Source of the DNA: Agrococcus pavilionensis RW1
GTDB taxonomy: Bacteria > Actinomycetota > Actinomycetes > Actinomycetales > Microbacteriaceae
Length of the DNA: 64,000 nt
Assembly: GCF_000400485.1 (NCBI RefSeq)
Contig: NZ_ASHR01000004.1
Coordinates: forward strand, 101,960 to 165,959
Reading direction: 5' to 3'
Shown here: piece by piece, positions 32,509 through 43,712 of the stretch
How positions within the stretch are numbered: the stretch's first letter is position 1
How the letters are laid out: every line of letters begins with the position of its first letter
Program-made: the position numbers and the translations under genes
The notes under the pieces: model-generated
What the model was told of the DNA's origin: nothing
The model's input: only the letters and a program-made list of their open reading frames with translations
The model's database searches: none

Positions 32509-32841
32509 CTAGATCGTGAAACCTAGCGCCCTCATCATCTCGCGGCCGTCCTCCGTGATGCGCTCCGGGCCCCACGGCGGCATCCACACCCAGTTGATGC
32601 GGAACTGCTCGACGATGCCGTCGAGCTTCTCGGCGATCTCCGACTCGATGACGTCGGTGAGCGGGCAGCCCGCCGACGTGAGGGTCATCGAGATGACGAG
32701 CGCGTCCTGCTCGTCGTCCCACGCGAGGTCGTAGACGAGGCCCAGGTCGACGATGTTGACGTCGAGCTCGGGGTCGACGACGTCCTTGAGCGCGTCGGTG
32801 ACCGCGTCGAACTTCGCCGCGTCGATCTCGACGAGTGCCAT
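32509..32841 (-). CDS. DUF59 metal-sulfur cluster assembly factor (SufT-like)
   Basis: MIP18/DUF59 protein thought to help Fe-S cluster maturation or delivery. The 110-residue product has DVVDPELDVNIVDLGLVYDL near residues 20-39 and TLTSAGCPLTDVIESEI near 53-69 with the conserved Cys59, and the C-terminal WMPPWGPERITEDGREMMRALG. The ATG at 32841 shares one base with the sufC stop, making it the last gene of the suf operon. It lacks the extra N-terminal domain of PaaD phenylacetate proteins. Confidence 0.9.
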   Translation of the reverse strand: MALVEIDAAKFDAVTDALKDVVDPELDVNIVDLGLVYDLAWDDEQDALVISMTLTSAGCPLTDVIESEIAEKLDGIVEQFRINWVWMPPWGPERITEDGREMMRALGFTI

Positions 32842-33599
32842 CAGACGCCAGCCTTGAGGTAGCGGTCGTAGCCCTCCTCCTCGAGCCGGTCGGCGAGCTC
32901 GCGGCCGCCCTGCTCGGCGATCCGGCCGTTCACGAACACGTGCACGTGGTCGGGCTGGATGTAGCGGAGGATGCGCGTGTAGTGCGTGATGAGGAGCACG
33001 CCGAGGCCCGTCTCGCCCTTGATGCGGTTGACGCCCTCGGAGACGATGCGCAGCGCGTCGACGTCGAGGCCCGAGTCGGTCTCGTCGAGCACGGCGAAGC
33101 GCGGGCGGAGGAGCTCCATCTGGAGGATCTCGTGGCGCTTCTTCTCGCCGCCCGAGAAGCCCTCGTTGACGTTGCGCTCGCCGAACGACGGGTCCATGCG
33201 CAGCTTCTCCATGGCGCCGCGCACGTCGCCGATCCACTCGCGCACGCGCGGGGCCTCGCCGGAGATGGCGGTCTTCGCGGTGCGGAGGAAGTTCGAGACG
33301 GTCACGCCGGGGATCTCGACCGGGTACTGCATCGCGAGGAACAGGCCCGCGCGAGCGCGCTCGTCGACGCTCATCTCGAGCACGTCCTCGCCGTCGAGCG
33401 TGATGGAGCCGCCGTCGACGGTGTAGCGGGGGTGGCCCGCGAGCGTGTACGCGAGGGTCGACTTGCCGGAGCCGTTCGGCCCCATGATCGCGTGGATCTC
33501 GTCGGAGTTGATGGTGAGATCGACTCCGCGGAGGATCTCCTTGCTGCCCTGCTCGGTCTCGATCGAGACACGCAGGTCCTTGATGTCCAGGACGCTCAT
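32841..33599 (-). CDS. sufC: Fe-S cluster assembly ATPase SufC
   Basis: ABC-type ATPase that drives the SufBCD scaffold. The 252-residue product has Walker A GPNGSGKSTLAYTLAG near residue 37, signature FSGGEKKRHEILQM near 148 and Walker B FAVLDETDSGLDVDAL near 169, with the SufC-specific EEGYDRYL end. It sits 31 bases after the Rieske gene in the order sufB-sufD-Rieske-sufC-DUF59. Confidence 0.96.
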   Translation of the reverse strand: MSVLDIKDLRVSIETEQGSKEILRGVDLTINSDEIHAIMGPNGSGKSTLAYTLAGHPRYTVDGGSITLDGEDVLEMSVDERARAGLFLAMQYPVEIPGVTVSNFLRTAKTAISGEAPRVREWIGDVRGAMEKLRMDPSFGERNVNEGFSGGEKKRHEILQMELLRPRFAVLDETDSGLDVDALRIVSEGVNRIKGETGLGVLLITHYTRILRYIQPDHVHVFVNGRIAEQGGRELADRLEEEGYDRYLKAGV

Positions 33600-33630
33600 C
33601 GCGCTTCCTTCCTTCGCGGCTGCCGCCGCG

Positions 33631-33957
33631 CTACAGCTTCACGGGATTCTGGACGTCGACGAGCACGTCGTCGCCGTCGATGGTCACGGGGAAGACCGGC
33701 ACCGGCTCATAGGCGGGCAGGTTCTTCGGCTTGCCGGTGCGCAGCTCGAACTGCGAGCCGTGCGCCCAGCACTCGATGGCGTCGTCCTCGACGAAGCCCT
33801 CGGAGAGCGAGATCTCGCCGTGCGTGCAGGTGTCGCCGATCGCGTGGATGTCGCCGGCGGAGTCCTTCACGATCGCGATCGCGACGCCGTCGAGCTCGAC
33901 GCGCACGGCCGAGCTCACGGCGACGTCGCCGACGCCGCATGCCCGCTGGGCGGTCAT
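33631..33957 (-). CDS. Rieske [2Fe-2S] ferredoxin in the suf operon
   Basis: A 108-residue single Rieske domain, the type called non-haem iron oxygenase ferredoxin subunit. The cluster ligands are C-x-H in DTCTHGEISL (about residues 42-45) and C-x2-H in IECWAHGSQF (about 62-65). It overlaps sufD by four bases (ATGA) and precedes sufC, so it is made with the Suf scaffold. No oxygenase gene is near. It probably supplies electrons for cluster assembly or is a first client; that role is inferred from position. Confidence 0.92.
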   Translation of the reverse strand: MTAQRACGVGDVAVSSAVRVELDGVAIAIVKDSAGDIHAIGDTCTHGEISLSEGFVEDDAIECWAHGSQFELRTGKPKNLPAYEPVPVFPVTIDGDDVLVDVQNPVKL

Positions 33958-35168
33958 GCCCCCGCCTTCGAGGCGGGAGCGAGGCCGGCGCCGCGACGCA
34001 GCTCCTCCTCGATCGCCTCGGCGAGCCGCTCCTCGATCTCGGGCACGCCGATCTTCTGCACGATCTCCATGAGGAAGCCGATCACGACGAGGCGGCGGGC
34101 CTCCTCCTCCTCGATGCCGCGCGACTGCAGGTAGAACAGCTGCTCGTCGTCGAAGCGACCGGTCGCCGAGGCGTGCCCGGCACCGGCGATGTCGCCGGTC
34201 TTGATCTCGAGGTTCGGGATGCTGTCGGCGCGCGCGCCGTCGGTCAGCACGAGGTTCTGGTTCTTCTCGTAGCTGTCGGTGCCGGTCGCGTCCTGCCCGA
34301 TGAGCACGTCGCCGATCCACACCGAGCGAGCGCCCTCGCCCTGCAGCGCGCCCTTGTAGAGCACGTCGCCGCGGGTCTCGACCCCCTCGTGGAACATGAA
34401 GACCTGGCTCTCGATGTGCTGGCCGCTGTCGGAGAACGACAGGCCGAACATCTCGCCCTCGGCGCGGTGGCCCGCGAGGCGCATCGACGGGTTGACCCGC
34501 ACGACACCGCCGCCGAAGGAGACGACCATGTGCTTGAGGTAGGCGCCGTCGCCGACGACCGCCTGGTGGGCCGAGGCGTGCACCGCGTCGTCCTGCCAGT
34601 CCTGCACCGAGACGAGCGTCAGCCGCGCGCCCTCGCGCACGATGATCTCGAGGTTCTGCGCGTAGCGCGCCGAGCCCGAGTGGTGCAGCACGATCGTGCC
34701 CACCGAGCCGGGCATCGCCTCGACGACGATGTGCGCGTTCCCGTGGCGGTCGGCGCCCGTGCCGTGGAGGCGTGCGATGACGGGCTGCTCCTGCACCTGC
34801 CCCTCCGGGAGGCGGATGTGCAGGGCGTTCTGGCAGCGCTTCCACGCGATCGCGCTCACGACGTCCTCGGGGCGGAAGACCTCGCCGCGCGGGGCGGCGT
34901 CGTGGCCCGTCGACTCGACGAGCAGGCCGGCCGCCTCGAGCTCGGCGAGGCCGTACTCGATCGCGGGCTCGGCACCGGTCTCGGTCTCCTCGTCGACGAG
35001 CAGCGGCGCGAGCCGCTTCAGGTCGGAGAGGCGCCAGTTGACCTCGCGGCCGGTCGGCGTGCCGAAGTCGGCCGGGTCGAACGACGTCGGCCGCTCCGAG
35101 CGGGTCTGGATCGGGACGAAGCGGTCCTCCGTCGCGAGGTGTGCGGGGGTGGTCTCGGTCGCGGTCAT
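33954..35168 (-). CDS. sufD: Fe-S cluster assembly protein SufD
   Basis: Scaffold partner of SufB in the SufBC2D complex. The 404-residue product has the family's right-handed beta-helix core (about 130-350) with the conserved late motif IKTGDIAGAGHASATGRFDDEQLFYLQSRGI near 325-355. The ATG at 35168 follows the sufB stop by one base. The length and the SufB-like C-terminal motif support SufD. Confidence 0.95.
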   Translation of the reverse strand: MTATETTPAHLATEDRFVPIQTRSERPTSFDPADFGTPTGREVNWRLSDLKRLAPLLVDEETETGAEPAIEYGLAELEAAGLLVESTGHDAAPRGEVFRPEDVVSAIAWKRCQNALHIRLPEGQVQEQPVIARLHGTGADRHGNAHIVVEAMPGSVGTIVLHHSGSARYAQNLEIIVREGARLTLVSVQDWQDDAVHASAHQAVVGDGAYLKHMVVSFGGGVVRVNPSMRLAGHRAEGEMFGLSFSDSGQHIESQVFMFHEGVETRGDVLYKGALQGEGARSVWIGDVLIGQDATGTDSYEKNQNLVLTDGARADSIPNLEIKTGDIAGAGHASATGRFDDEQLFYLQSRGIEEEEARRLVVIGFLMEIVQKIGVPEIEERLAEAIEEELRRGAGLAPASKAGA

Positions 35169-35169
35169 G

Positions 35170-36588
35170 TCAGCCGACGGATCCTTCCATGCTCATCTCG
35201 ATGAGCTTGTTGAGCTCGAGCGCGTACTCCATCGGCAGCTCGCGCGAGATGGGCTCGATGAAGCCGCGCACGATCATCGCCATCGCCTCGGTCTCCTCGA
35301 GGCCGCGCGACATCAGGTAGAACAGCTGCTCCTCGCTCACCTTCGACACCGTCGCCTCGTGGCCGAGCACGACGTCGTCGACGCGGATGTCGATGGCCGG
35401 GTAGGTGTCGGAGCGGGAGATGGTGTCGACGAGCAGGGCGTCGCACACGACGCTGTTCGCGGAGTGGTGGGCGTTCGCGTCGACCCGCACCTCGCCGCGG
35501 TAGCCGGAGCGGCCGCCGCCTCGAGCGATCGACTTCGAGACGATCGACGACGTCGTGTACGGCGCCATGTGGATCATCTTCGCGCCCGCGTCCTGGTGCT
35601 GGCCGGGGCCGGCGAACGCGACCGAGAGGGTCTCGCCCTTCGCGCGCTCCCCCACGAGGTAGATCGAGGGGTACTTCATCGTCACCTTGGAGCCGATGTT
35701 GCCGTCGATCCACTCCATCGTCGCGCCCTCCTCGGCGATGGCGCGCTTCGTCACGAGGTTGTAGACGTTGTTCGACCAGTTCTGGATCGTCGTGTAGCGC
35801 ACGCGGGCGTTCTTCTTCACGATGATCTCGACGACCGCCGAGTGCAGCGAGTCGCTCGAGTAGATCGGCGCCGTGCAGCCCTCGATGTAGTGCACGTACG
35901 AGCCCTCGTCGGCGATGATGAGCGTGCGCTCGAACTGGCCCATGTTCTCCGTGTTGATGCGGAAGTAGGCCTGCAGGGGGATCTCGACGTGCACGCCCTT
36001 CGGGACGTAGACGAACGAGCCGCCCGACCACACCGCGGTGTTGAGCGCGGCGAACTTGTTGTCGCCCGTCGGGATCACGGTGCCGAAGTACTCCTCGAAG
36101 AACTCCGGGTGCTCCTTGAGCGCCGTGTCGGTGTCCATGAAGATGACGCCCTGCCGCTCCAAGTCCTCCTGGATCTGGTGGTAGACGACCTCCGACTCGT
36201 ACTGCGCCGCGACGCCGGCGACGAGCCGCGCGCGCTCGGCCTCGGGGATGCCGAGCCGGTCGTAGGTGTTGCGGATCTCCTCGGGGAGGTCCTCCCACGT
36301 CTGCGCCTGGCGCTCGGTCGAGCGCACGAAGTACTTGATGTTGTCGAAGTCGATGCCCGAGATGTCGGCACCCCACGTCGGCATCGGCTTGCGCTCGAAG
36401 AGCTGCAGGCCCTTGAGCCGGCGCTCGAGCATCCACTCGGACTCGTTCTTGAGCGCGGAGATCTCGCGCACGACTTGCTCGTTCAGACCACGCTTCGCCG
36501 TGGCTCCAGCCTCGTCGGAGTCGTGCCAGCCGAACTCGTACTGACCCAGGCTCTCGAGCTCGGGCCGGTCGATCAGGACATCGGACAT
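35170..36588 (-). CDS. sufB: Fe-S cluster assembly protein SufB
   Basis: Main scaffold on which the Suf system builds clusters. The 472-residue product has the SufB core: [17 protein letters not shown] near 71, [20 protein letters not shown] near 175, [19 protein letters not shown] near 220, the conserved Cys in [20 protein letters not shown] near 385 and [20 protein letters not shown] near 415. The ATG at 36588 has a GGGGGAG ribosome site; in-frame upstream sequence is not SufB-like. First gene of the operon; no sufR precedes it and sufS/sufU are not in the operon. Confidence 0.96.
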   Translation of the reverse strand: MSDVLIDRPELESLGQYEFGWHDSDEAGATAKRGLNEQVVREISALKNESEWMLERRLKGLQLFERKPMPTWGADISGIDFDNIKYFVRSTERQAQTWEDLPEEIRNTYDRLGIPEAERARLVAGVAAQYESEVVYHQIQEDLERQGVIFMDTDTALKEHPEFFEEYFGTVIPTGDNKFAALNTAVWSGGSFVYVPKGVHVEIPLQAYFRINTENMGQFERTLIIADEGSYVHYIEGCTAPIYSSDSLHSAVVEIIVKKNARVRYTTIQNWSNNVYNLVTKRAIAEEGATMEWIDGNIGSKVTMKYPSIYLVGERAKGETLSVAFAGPGQHQDAGAKMIHMAPYTTSSIVSKSIARGGGRSGYRGEVRVDANAHHSANSVVCDALLVDTISRSDTYPAIDIRVDDVVLGHEATVSKVSEEQLFYLMSRGLEETEAMAMIVRGFIEPISRELPMEYALELNKLIEMSMEGSVG

Positions 36589-36772
36589 CGCTCCCCCTTC
36601 CATCCACGGATTGCAACCCAGCGGTGCTCCTCGGCATTCCGCGCGACTCGCGAACCGCCGCGGTCGGCCATACTTGAAGGGCCGTCGCACACGCCTCGCC
36701 GAAGACCGGCGCAGGGGTTCGGAGCCGATGGGCTCCCCACGATCCTACCGCGAACGGCATGAGAGGTGCACT
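36589..36772. other. Divergent sufB-ctaA control region
   Basis: 184 bases with no gene. On the minus strand TAGGAT at 36742-36747 could start a sufB leader of about 145 bases; a small hairpin (GGAGCC-GATG-GGCTCC, 36721-36736) lies inside it. On the plus strand CATACT at 36669-36674 is a possible ctaA promoter. No SufR-type palindrome is obvious. Confidence 0.5.
36742..36747 (-). promoter_or_regulatory. Putative -10 hexamer of the suf operon
   Basis: TAGGAT on the minus strand, 153 bases upstream of the sufB ATG. The hexamer is the same as that in front of tatA, ctaB, secG and sodA. Confidence 0.35.
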
Positions 36773-37687
36773 GTGCTGGAGCGCTCACGCGGCCTGATGG
36801 CCGCGGCCTGGGCCACCCTGGTCTCGCAGATCGTCATCGTCGGCACGGGTGGTGCCGTGCGCCTGACGGGATCGGGGCTCGGATGCACGACCTGGCCCAA
36901 CTGCGAACCGGAGTCGTTCGTGCCCGTGCCCGAGCAGGGCATCCACGGGGTCATCGAGTTCACGAACCGGGTCTGGGGCGCGGTCGTCGTCGCCATCGCC
37001 GTCGTCATGCTCGTGATGGCGATCCGGCGCCGGGCCGGCCGCACGATCGCCTGGCTCGCCGGGCTCGTGCTCGGCCTCAGCATCGCGCAAGCGCTCATCG
37101 GCGCCGTCGTGGTGTGGATGGAGCTGCGGCCCGACACGGTCGGCGTGCACTTCTTCCTCTCGGTCATCCTCGTCGCCCTGTCGGCAGTGCTGGTCTGGAA
37201 GGTCGTCGTCGGCCCGTCCGGCCCGCGCGTCGCGCCCCGCTGGCAGTCGGCGCTCGTGCACGCGATGACGCTCGCGCTCGTCGTGGTCGTCGTCGTGGGG
37301 GTGCTCACGACCGGCTCCGGCCCGCACGCGGGCGACGGCGGCGCCGCTCGGAACGGCCTCGATCCCGCGGTGATGCAGCACGTGCACGCGTGGCCGGGCT
37401 ACGCGCTGCTCGCCCTCACCGTCGCGGTCGTCGCCGTCGCGTGGCGGCGCGGGCCGCGGCTGCACCTGCGCTGGTCGCTCGCCCTGCTCGGCGTCATCCT
37501 CGTGCAGGTCGTGGTCGGCATCGTCCAGTCGCGGCTCGGCCTGCCGATCATGCTCGTCGGCATCCACATGGTGCTCTCCGTCGTCTCCGCCGCGATCGGC
37601 GCCGCGGTCGTGCTCTCGCTGCGGCCGCCGCAGCCGACCGACGCGCGGGCGGCGCGCGAGGACGCGACCGCGGCCGTGCGCGCATGA
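36773..37687 (+). CDS. ctaA: Haem A synthase CtaA (COX15 family)
   Basis: Oxidises the C8 methyl of haem O to make haem A for aa3-type cytochrome oxidase. The roughly 304-residue protein has eight predicted membrane helices and the conserved haem/quinone residues: GIHGVIEFTNR near 49, VGVHFFLS near 122, QHVHAWPGY near 202 and VGIHMVLS near 264, plus a Cys pair region GCTTWPNC near 36-43. GTG 36773 is chosen because GAGAGG lies six bases upstream; ATG 36728 and ATG 36797 are in-frame alternatives. It overlaps the Ppx/GppA gene by four bases. Confidence 0.92.
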   Translation: MLERSRGLMAAAWATLVSQIVIVGTGGAVRLTGSGLGCTTWPNCEPESFVPVPEQGIHGVIEFTNRVWGAVVVAIAVVMLVMAIRRRAGRTIAWLAGLVLGLSIAQALIGAVVVWMELRPDTVGVHFFLSVILVALSAVLVWKVVVGPSGPRVAPRWQSALVHAMTLALVVVVVVGVLTTGSGPHAGDGGAARNGLDPAVMQHVHAWPGYALLALTVAVVAVAWRRGPRLHLRWSLALLGVILVQVVVGIVQSRLGLPIMLVGIHMVLSVVSAAIGAAVVLSLRPPQPTDARAAREDATAAVRA

Positions 37688-38655
37688 CCGACCGGCCGGT
37701 CGACGGGGCGCTCGGCGAGGTCGCGCACGGCGCGAGGCTCGGGGTGCTCGACATCGGCTCGAACACCGTGCACCTGCTGCTCGTCGACATGCGCCTCGGC
37801 GGCCGGCCCGTGCCGACGCGCTCGCACCGGCTGACGCTCCGGCTCATGCGCTACCTCGACGAGGACGGCGCGATCACCGACGAGGGCGTCGCCGCGCTGC
37901 TCGCCGCGATCCGCGAGTGCGTCGCGATCGCCCGCAGCGAGCCGCTCGACGACTTCGTGGTGATGGCGACGAGCGCGCTGCGCGAAGCGGCGAACGGCGA
38001 GGAGGTCGTCGCGCGCATCGAGCGCGAGGCCGAGGTGCGGCTCGACATCCTCTCCGGCCCGGATGAGGCGCGGCTCACGTTCCTCGCGGTGCGCCGCTGG
38101 TTCGGCTGGGCGGCCGGCCGCATCCTGCTGCTCGACATCGGCGGCGGCTCGCTCGAGATCGCGATGGGCGACGACGAGGAGCCCGCGATCGCGCTCTCGG
38201 TGCCGCTCGGCGCGGGCCGGTCGACGGTCGGCTTCTTCCGCTCCGACCCGCCGTCGCTCGCCGACCAGCGGGCGCTGCGCATGTACGCGAAGGCCGTGCT
38301 CGACGACGCCGTCGCGCAGGTGCAGCCGTTCGGCCGCCCCGACCACGTCATCGGCTCGTCGAAGACGATCCGCTCGCTCGCCCGGCTCGCGGGCAACGCG
38401 CTCCCCGGCATCGGCGACGGCGACCGGGCGGTGCTGACGCGCCGGCAGCTCGACGACTGGGTGCCGCGCATCGCGCGCATGGACGCGGCGTCGCGCACGG
38501 CGCTGCCGGGCATCACGAGCGACCGCACCTTCCAGATCGTCGCGGGCGGCATCGTGCTGTCGGAGGCGATGCGCGCGTTCCGGGTCAAGGAGCTCGACGT
38601 GAGCCCCTGGGCGCTCCGCGAGGGCCGCCTGCTGCAGATGCTCGACCGCGTCTGA
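37684..38655 (+). CDS. Ppx/GppA-family exopolyphosphatase/pppGpp phosphatase
   Basis: ASKHA-fold phosphatase that acts on polyphosphate or pppGpp. The 323-residue product has the phosphate-1 line VLDIGSNTVHLLLVD near residue 22, ATSALREAANGEE near 98 and the phosphate-2 line LLDIGGGSLEIAMG near 148, with GSSKTIRSLARLAG near 221. The short length without the C-terminal HD domain matches the actinobacterial Ppx1 type. ATG 37684 overlaps the ctaA stop (ATGA). The final residues reach within three bases of the convergent membrane-protein gene. Confidence 0.92.
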   Translation: MTDRPVDGALGEVAHGARLGVLDIGSNTVHLLLVDMRLGGRPVPTRSHRLTLRLMRYLDEDGAITDEGVAALLAAIRECVAIARSEPLDDFVVMATSALREAANGEEVVARIEREAEVRLDILSGPDEARLTFLAVRRWFGWAAGRILLLDIGGGSLEIAMGDDEEPAIALSVPLGAGRSTVGFFRSDPPSLADQRALRMYAKAVLDDAVAQVQPFGRPDHVIGSSKTIRSLARLAGNALPGIGDGDRAVLTRRQLDDWVPRIARMDAASRTALPGITSDRTFQIVAGGIVLSEAMRAFRVKELDVSPWALREGRLLQMLDRV

Positions 38656-38658
38656 CCC

Positions 38659-39105
38659 TCAGCGGGTCGCGATCGAGACGACGGCGCCGATGAAGGCCGG
38701 CGCCGCCGCGATCGTCGCCGCGCCCAGCAGCACGCGGCCGATCAGCACGCCGCGCCTCGAGCGCCGCGCGGCGAGGAGCGCGGGCAGGGCGCGCGGCAGC
38801 GCCGTGTCGTGCAGCAGCGCGAGGAGCGCGAACACCGCGACCGAGAGCCAACCGGGGCCGAGCAGGTCGAAGTCGACGTTGTCGGCGCGGAGCGGGTCGA
38901 CGAACGGCGAGCCGACGACGAGCAGCACGAGGCCGAACGCGGGGCCGGCGAGCCGACCGCGCGGGAGCCACGGCGCCGCGAGCAGGTAGAGGGTGGCGGA
39001 GACGAGCGCGATCGGCAGCGCGCCGAACGTCGCGTACGCGAGGGTGCCCTCGAGCGTGATGTCGCCCACCCTCGCCTGCCCCTCGGTGAACCCCGGTCGC
39101 GACAC
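38659..39105 (-). CDS. Putative membrane protein, C-terminal part of a frameshifted gene
   Basis: As read, a GTG-started 148-residue protein with about four membrane segments (about 20-46, 54-70, 84-100, 121-145). It is more likely the rear of a longer protein: the 62 codons directly upstream (to ATG 39277) encode a matching membrane N-terminus in the neighbouring frame, with a good ribosome site, and this GTG has none. Removing one base of the CCCC run at 39091-39094 joins the two into one open frame of about 205 residues. No family recognised. Confidence 0.6.
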   Translation of the reverse strand: MSRPGFTEGQARVGDITLEGTLAYATFGALPIALVSATLYLLAAPWLPRGRLAGPAFGLVLLVVGSPFVDPLRADNVDFDLLGPGWLSVAVFALLALLHDTALPRALPALLAARRSRRGVLIGRVLLGAATIAAAPAFIGAVVSIATR

Positions 39106-39277
39106 CCGCGATCGTGAGGATCGCCGCCCACCGGGCGTCGTGCGCCAGCGCCGCTCGCCGCGGGCGCTCGGCGTCGCGGCGCGGCGGCGCGGGCTCGACG
39201 AGCGGCTCGCCGCTCAACGCGGCGGCGATCGCGGCGCCCGCGGCGAGCAGGGCGCCGCACACGACGATCAGCAGCAT
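39092..39277 (-). pseudogene. N-terminal fragment of the frameshifted membrane protein
   Basis: Begins at ATG 39277 with GGAGG five bases upstream, encodes a signal-anchor-like helix (about 1-20), a charged loop with EPLVEPAPPRRDAERPRR and a second hydrophobic start WAAILTIAGVATG. Past about 39092 this frame becomes Arg/Ala/Gly/Pro-rich noise, while the +1 frame carries the sensible continuation FTEGQARVGDITLEGT. This is either a genuine inactivating indel or a base-call error in the four-C run. Confidence 0.6.
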
Positions 39278-39337
39278 GCCACCTCCGCTCGGCTCGGAGG
39301 GACTGAGCAGAACCTGCTGCGCCGCGAGGCGCTCGGG

Positions 39338-40282
39338 TCAGAAGGGCAGCAGCGGGTCGACGCCGACCGCGAGGAAGATGAGCGTCAGGTAGGTGTTGGA
39401 TGCGTGGAAGACGCGCATGGCGCGCAGCTCCCGCTCGCCCTTGATCGCGCGCTGGTAGAGGCCGTGCGACTCCCCCACGAACCACGCACCCGCTACGACC
39501 GCGACGCCCGTGTAGAGCCAGCCCATCCCACCCACCGGGATGAGCAGGAGTGTGCACGCGAGCGACGCCCACGCGTAGAGGATGACCTGGATGCCGACCA
39601 TCGGCCGGCCGCGCACGACCGCGAGCATCGGCACGTCGGCCGCCTCGTAGTCGTCGCGGTACTTCATCGACAGCGGCCAGTAGTGCGCGGGCGTCCAGAG
39701 GAAGACGAGCGTGAACAGGATCCACGCCGGCCAGTCGAGCGAGCCCGTCACGCCGGCCCAGCCGATCACGACCGGGAAGCAGCCGGCGATGCCGCCCCAG
39801 ACGATGTTCTGCTCGGTCCGGCGCTTGAGCAGCATCGTGTAGATCAGCACGTAGAAGCCGATCGCGGCGACCGAGAGCGCGGCGGCGAGCCAGGTCGCGA
39901 AGAGGCCGAGCACGAGCGTCGAGACGACCGCGAGCGTCCACGCGAAGACGCGCGCCTCGCGCACCGAGAGCGTGCCGGTGACGAGCGGGCGGTGCTGCGT
40001 GCGGTGCATGACGCGGTCGATGTCGCGATCGAGGATCATGTTGAACGCGTTGGCGCTGCCCGCGCTCAGGAAGCCGCCGACGAGCGTCGCGACGAGGGCG
40101 CCGAGCGGCGGCACGCCGCCCGCGGCGAGGAACATCGTCGGCAGCGCCGTCACGAGCAGCAGCTCGATGACGCGCGGCTTCGTCAGCGCGACGTAGGCGC
40201 CCGCCTTGACCTTCAGGGTCGCCCGCCGGGGAGCCTCCGGCGCCGCGGGGGCCGAGACGCCTGACGAGGTCGCGTTCGACAT
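39338..40282 (-). CDS. ctaB: Protohaem IX farnesyltransferase CtaB (haem O synthase)
   Basis: UbiA-family prenyltransferase that adds farnesyl to haem B, making haem O for CtaA. The 314-residue protein has nine predicted helices and the two Asp-rich sites: [23 protein letters not shown] near 79-101 and the second site around [13 protein letters not shown] near 207-219. The 27-residue Ala/Pro-rich cytoplasmic N-terminus is long but usual in Actinobacteria. It is transcribed away from tkt, the common actinobacterial arrangement. Confidence 0.95.
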   Translation of the reverse strand: MSNATSSGVSAPAAPEAPRRATLKVKAGAYVALTKPRVIELLLVTALPTMFLAAGGVPPLGALVATLVGGFLSAGSANAFNMILDRDIDRVMHRTQHRPLVTGTLSVREARVFAWTLAVVSTLVLGLFATWLAAALSVAAIGFYVLIYTMLLKRRTEQNIVWGGIAGCFPVVIGWAGVTGSLDWPAWILFTLVFLWTPAHYWPLSMKYRDDYEAADVPMLAVVRGRPMVGIQVILYAWASLACTLLLIPVGGMGWLYTGVAVVAGAWFVGESHGLYQRAIKGERELRAMRVFHASNTYLTLIFLAVGVDPLLPF

Positions 40283-40330
40283 GCAGCGGGGTCCTGTTCG
40301 AGTGATCGGAGCGGGCGATGGCCAACCGCC

Positions 40331-40336
40331 ATCCTA
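40331..40336 (-). promoter_or_regulatory. Putative -10 hexamer of ctaB
   Basis: TAGGAT on the minus strand, 48 bases upstream of the ctaB ATG. Confidence 0.4.
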
Positions 40337-40392
40337 TCTGACTCGCGGCGTCACCTCGGGGGATCGCCCGGGACGCGCATGCGCTCGCTCAC

Positions 40393-40398
40393 TATGCT
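40393..40398 (+). promoter_or_regulatory. Putative -10 hexamer of the tkt-pgl operon
   Basis: TATGCT 60 bases upstream of the tkt TTG. No convincing -35 is visible at 17 bases. Confidence 0.4.
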
Positions 40399-40458
40399 GA
40401 GGAGGACGCCCACCGCCCGCATCGCCGCGGCTCCGCGCCGCCGGAAGAAGGAGCCGCT

Positions 40459-42573
<2,115 letters not shown>

Positions 42574-42596
42574 GCGGGCCGGCAGGAGGCAAGGAC

Positions 42597-43712
42597 ATGA
42601 ACGAGAACACCCGGGCGCTCTCCGAGGCGGGCGTCAGCATCTGGCTCGACGACCTCTCCCGGGAGCGCATCGACAGCGGCACCCTCGCAGCGCTCATCAC
42701 CGAGCGCGACGTCGTCGGCGTCACGACCAACCCGACGATCTTCGCGAACGCGATCGCGAAGGGCGAGTCGTACGAGGCGGCGATCCACGAGCTCGCGGCC
42801 GACGGCGCGAGCGTCGACGAGGTCATCACGGCGCTCACGACGCGCGACGTCGCCGACGCGTGCGACCTCTTCGCCGACCTCTACGCATCCACCGACGGCT
42901 TCGACGGGCGCGTGTCGATCGAGGTCGACCCGGGCCACGCGCGCGACACCGAGGCCACCGTCGCGCAGGCCGCCGAGCTGCACCGCCTCGTCGACCGCGA
43001 GAACGTGCTCATCAAGATCCCCGCGACGCAGCAGGGCCTCGAGGCGATCGCGGCGACGATCGCGGCGGGCATCAGCGTCAACGTCACGCTCATCTTCTCG
43101 CTCGAGCGCTACCGCGACGTCATCAACGCCTACCTGACCGGCCTCGAGCGCGCGCAGCAGGCGGGGCTCGACCTGTCGAAGATCCACTCCGTCGCGTCGT
43201 TCTTCGTCTCGCGCGTCGACAGCGAGATCGACAAGCGGCTCGACGCGATCGGCACCGAGGAGGCGCGCGCGCTCAAGGGCAAGGCCGGGCTCGCGAACGC
43301 GCACCTCGCCTACCGCGTGTGGCAGGAGTCGTTCGACTCGGAGCGCGCGAAGGCGCTGCTCGAGGCCGGCGCGAACACGCAACGGCCGCTGTGGGCGTCC
43401 ACGGGCGTCAAGGACCCGTCGCTCCCCGACACGCTCTACGTCACCGAGCTCGTCGCGCCGCACACCGTCAACACGATGCCGGAGAAGACGCTCGAGGCGG
43501 TCGCCGACCACGGGCGCATCGAGGGCGACCGGGTCTCGGGCCGCGGGGACGAGGCGGATGCGGTGCTCGACGCGCTCGAGCGCCTCGGCGTCTCCTACAC
43601 CGAGGTCGTCGAGCTGCTCGAGACCGAGGGCCTCGAGAAGTTCGACGCGTCGTGGGCCGAGCTCGTCGAGACCGTGCGCGGCCACCTCGAGCAGGCGGGA
43701 GCGGGAGCGTGA
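42597..43712 (+). CDS. tal: Transaldolase
   Basis: Transfers dihydroxyacetone units in the pentose phosphate pathway. The 371-residue product is the actinobacterial long type: [12 protein letters not shown] near 14, [13 protein letters not shown] near 41 and the Schiff-base Lys140 in [15 protein letters not shown], and [18 protein letters not shown] [14 protein letters not shown] near 159. AGGAGG lies ten bases before the ATG. The stop overlaps the pgi GTG by four bases. Confidence 0.96.
   Translation: MNENTRALSEAGVSIWLDDLSRERIDSGTLAALITERDVVGVTTNPTIFANAIAKGESYEAAIHELAADGASVDEVITALTTRDVADACDLFADLYASTDGFDGRVSIEVDPGHARDTEATVAQAAELHRLVDRENVLIKIPATQQGLEAIAATIAAGISVNVTLIFSLERYRDVINAYLTGLERAQQAGLDLSKIHSVASFFVSRVDSEIDKRLDAIGTEEARALKGKAGLANAHLAYRVWQESFDSERAKALLEAGANTQRPLWASTGVKDPSLPDTLYVTELVAPHTVNTMPEKTLEAVADHGRIEGDRVSGRGDEADAVLDALERLGVSYTEVVELLETEGLEKFDASWAELVETVRGHLEQAGAGA

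Larger units (their letters stand above)
40283..40458. other. Divergent ctaB-tkt control region
   Basis: 176 bases without a gene. It holds TAGGAT (40331-40336, minus) for ctaB with a leader of about 42 bases, and TATGCT (40393-40398, plus) for tkt with a leader of about 54 bases. No operator palindrome stands out. Confidence 0.5.

Noticed and set aside
36728..36772. ATG 36728 as the ctaA start
   Set aside because: The extra 15 residues (with several Arg) are unlike CtaA N-termini and the codon sits in a hairpin; GTG 36773 has a ribosome site at the right distance.
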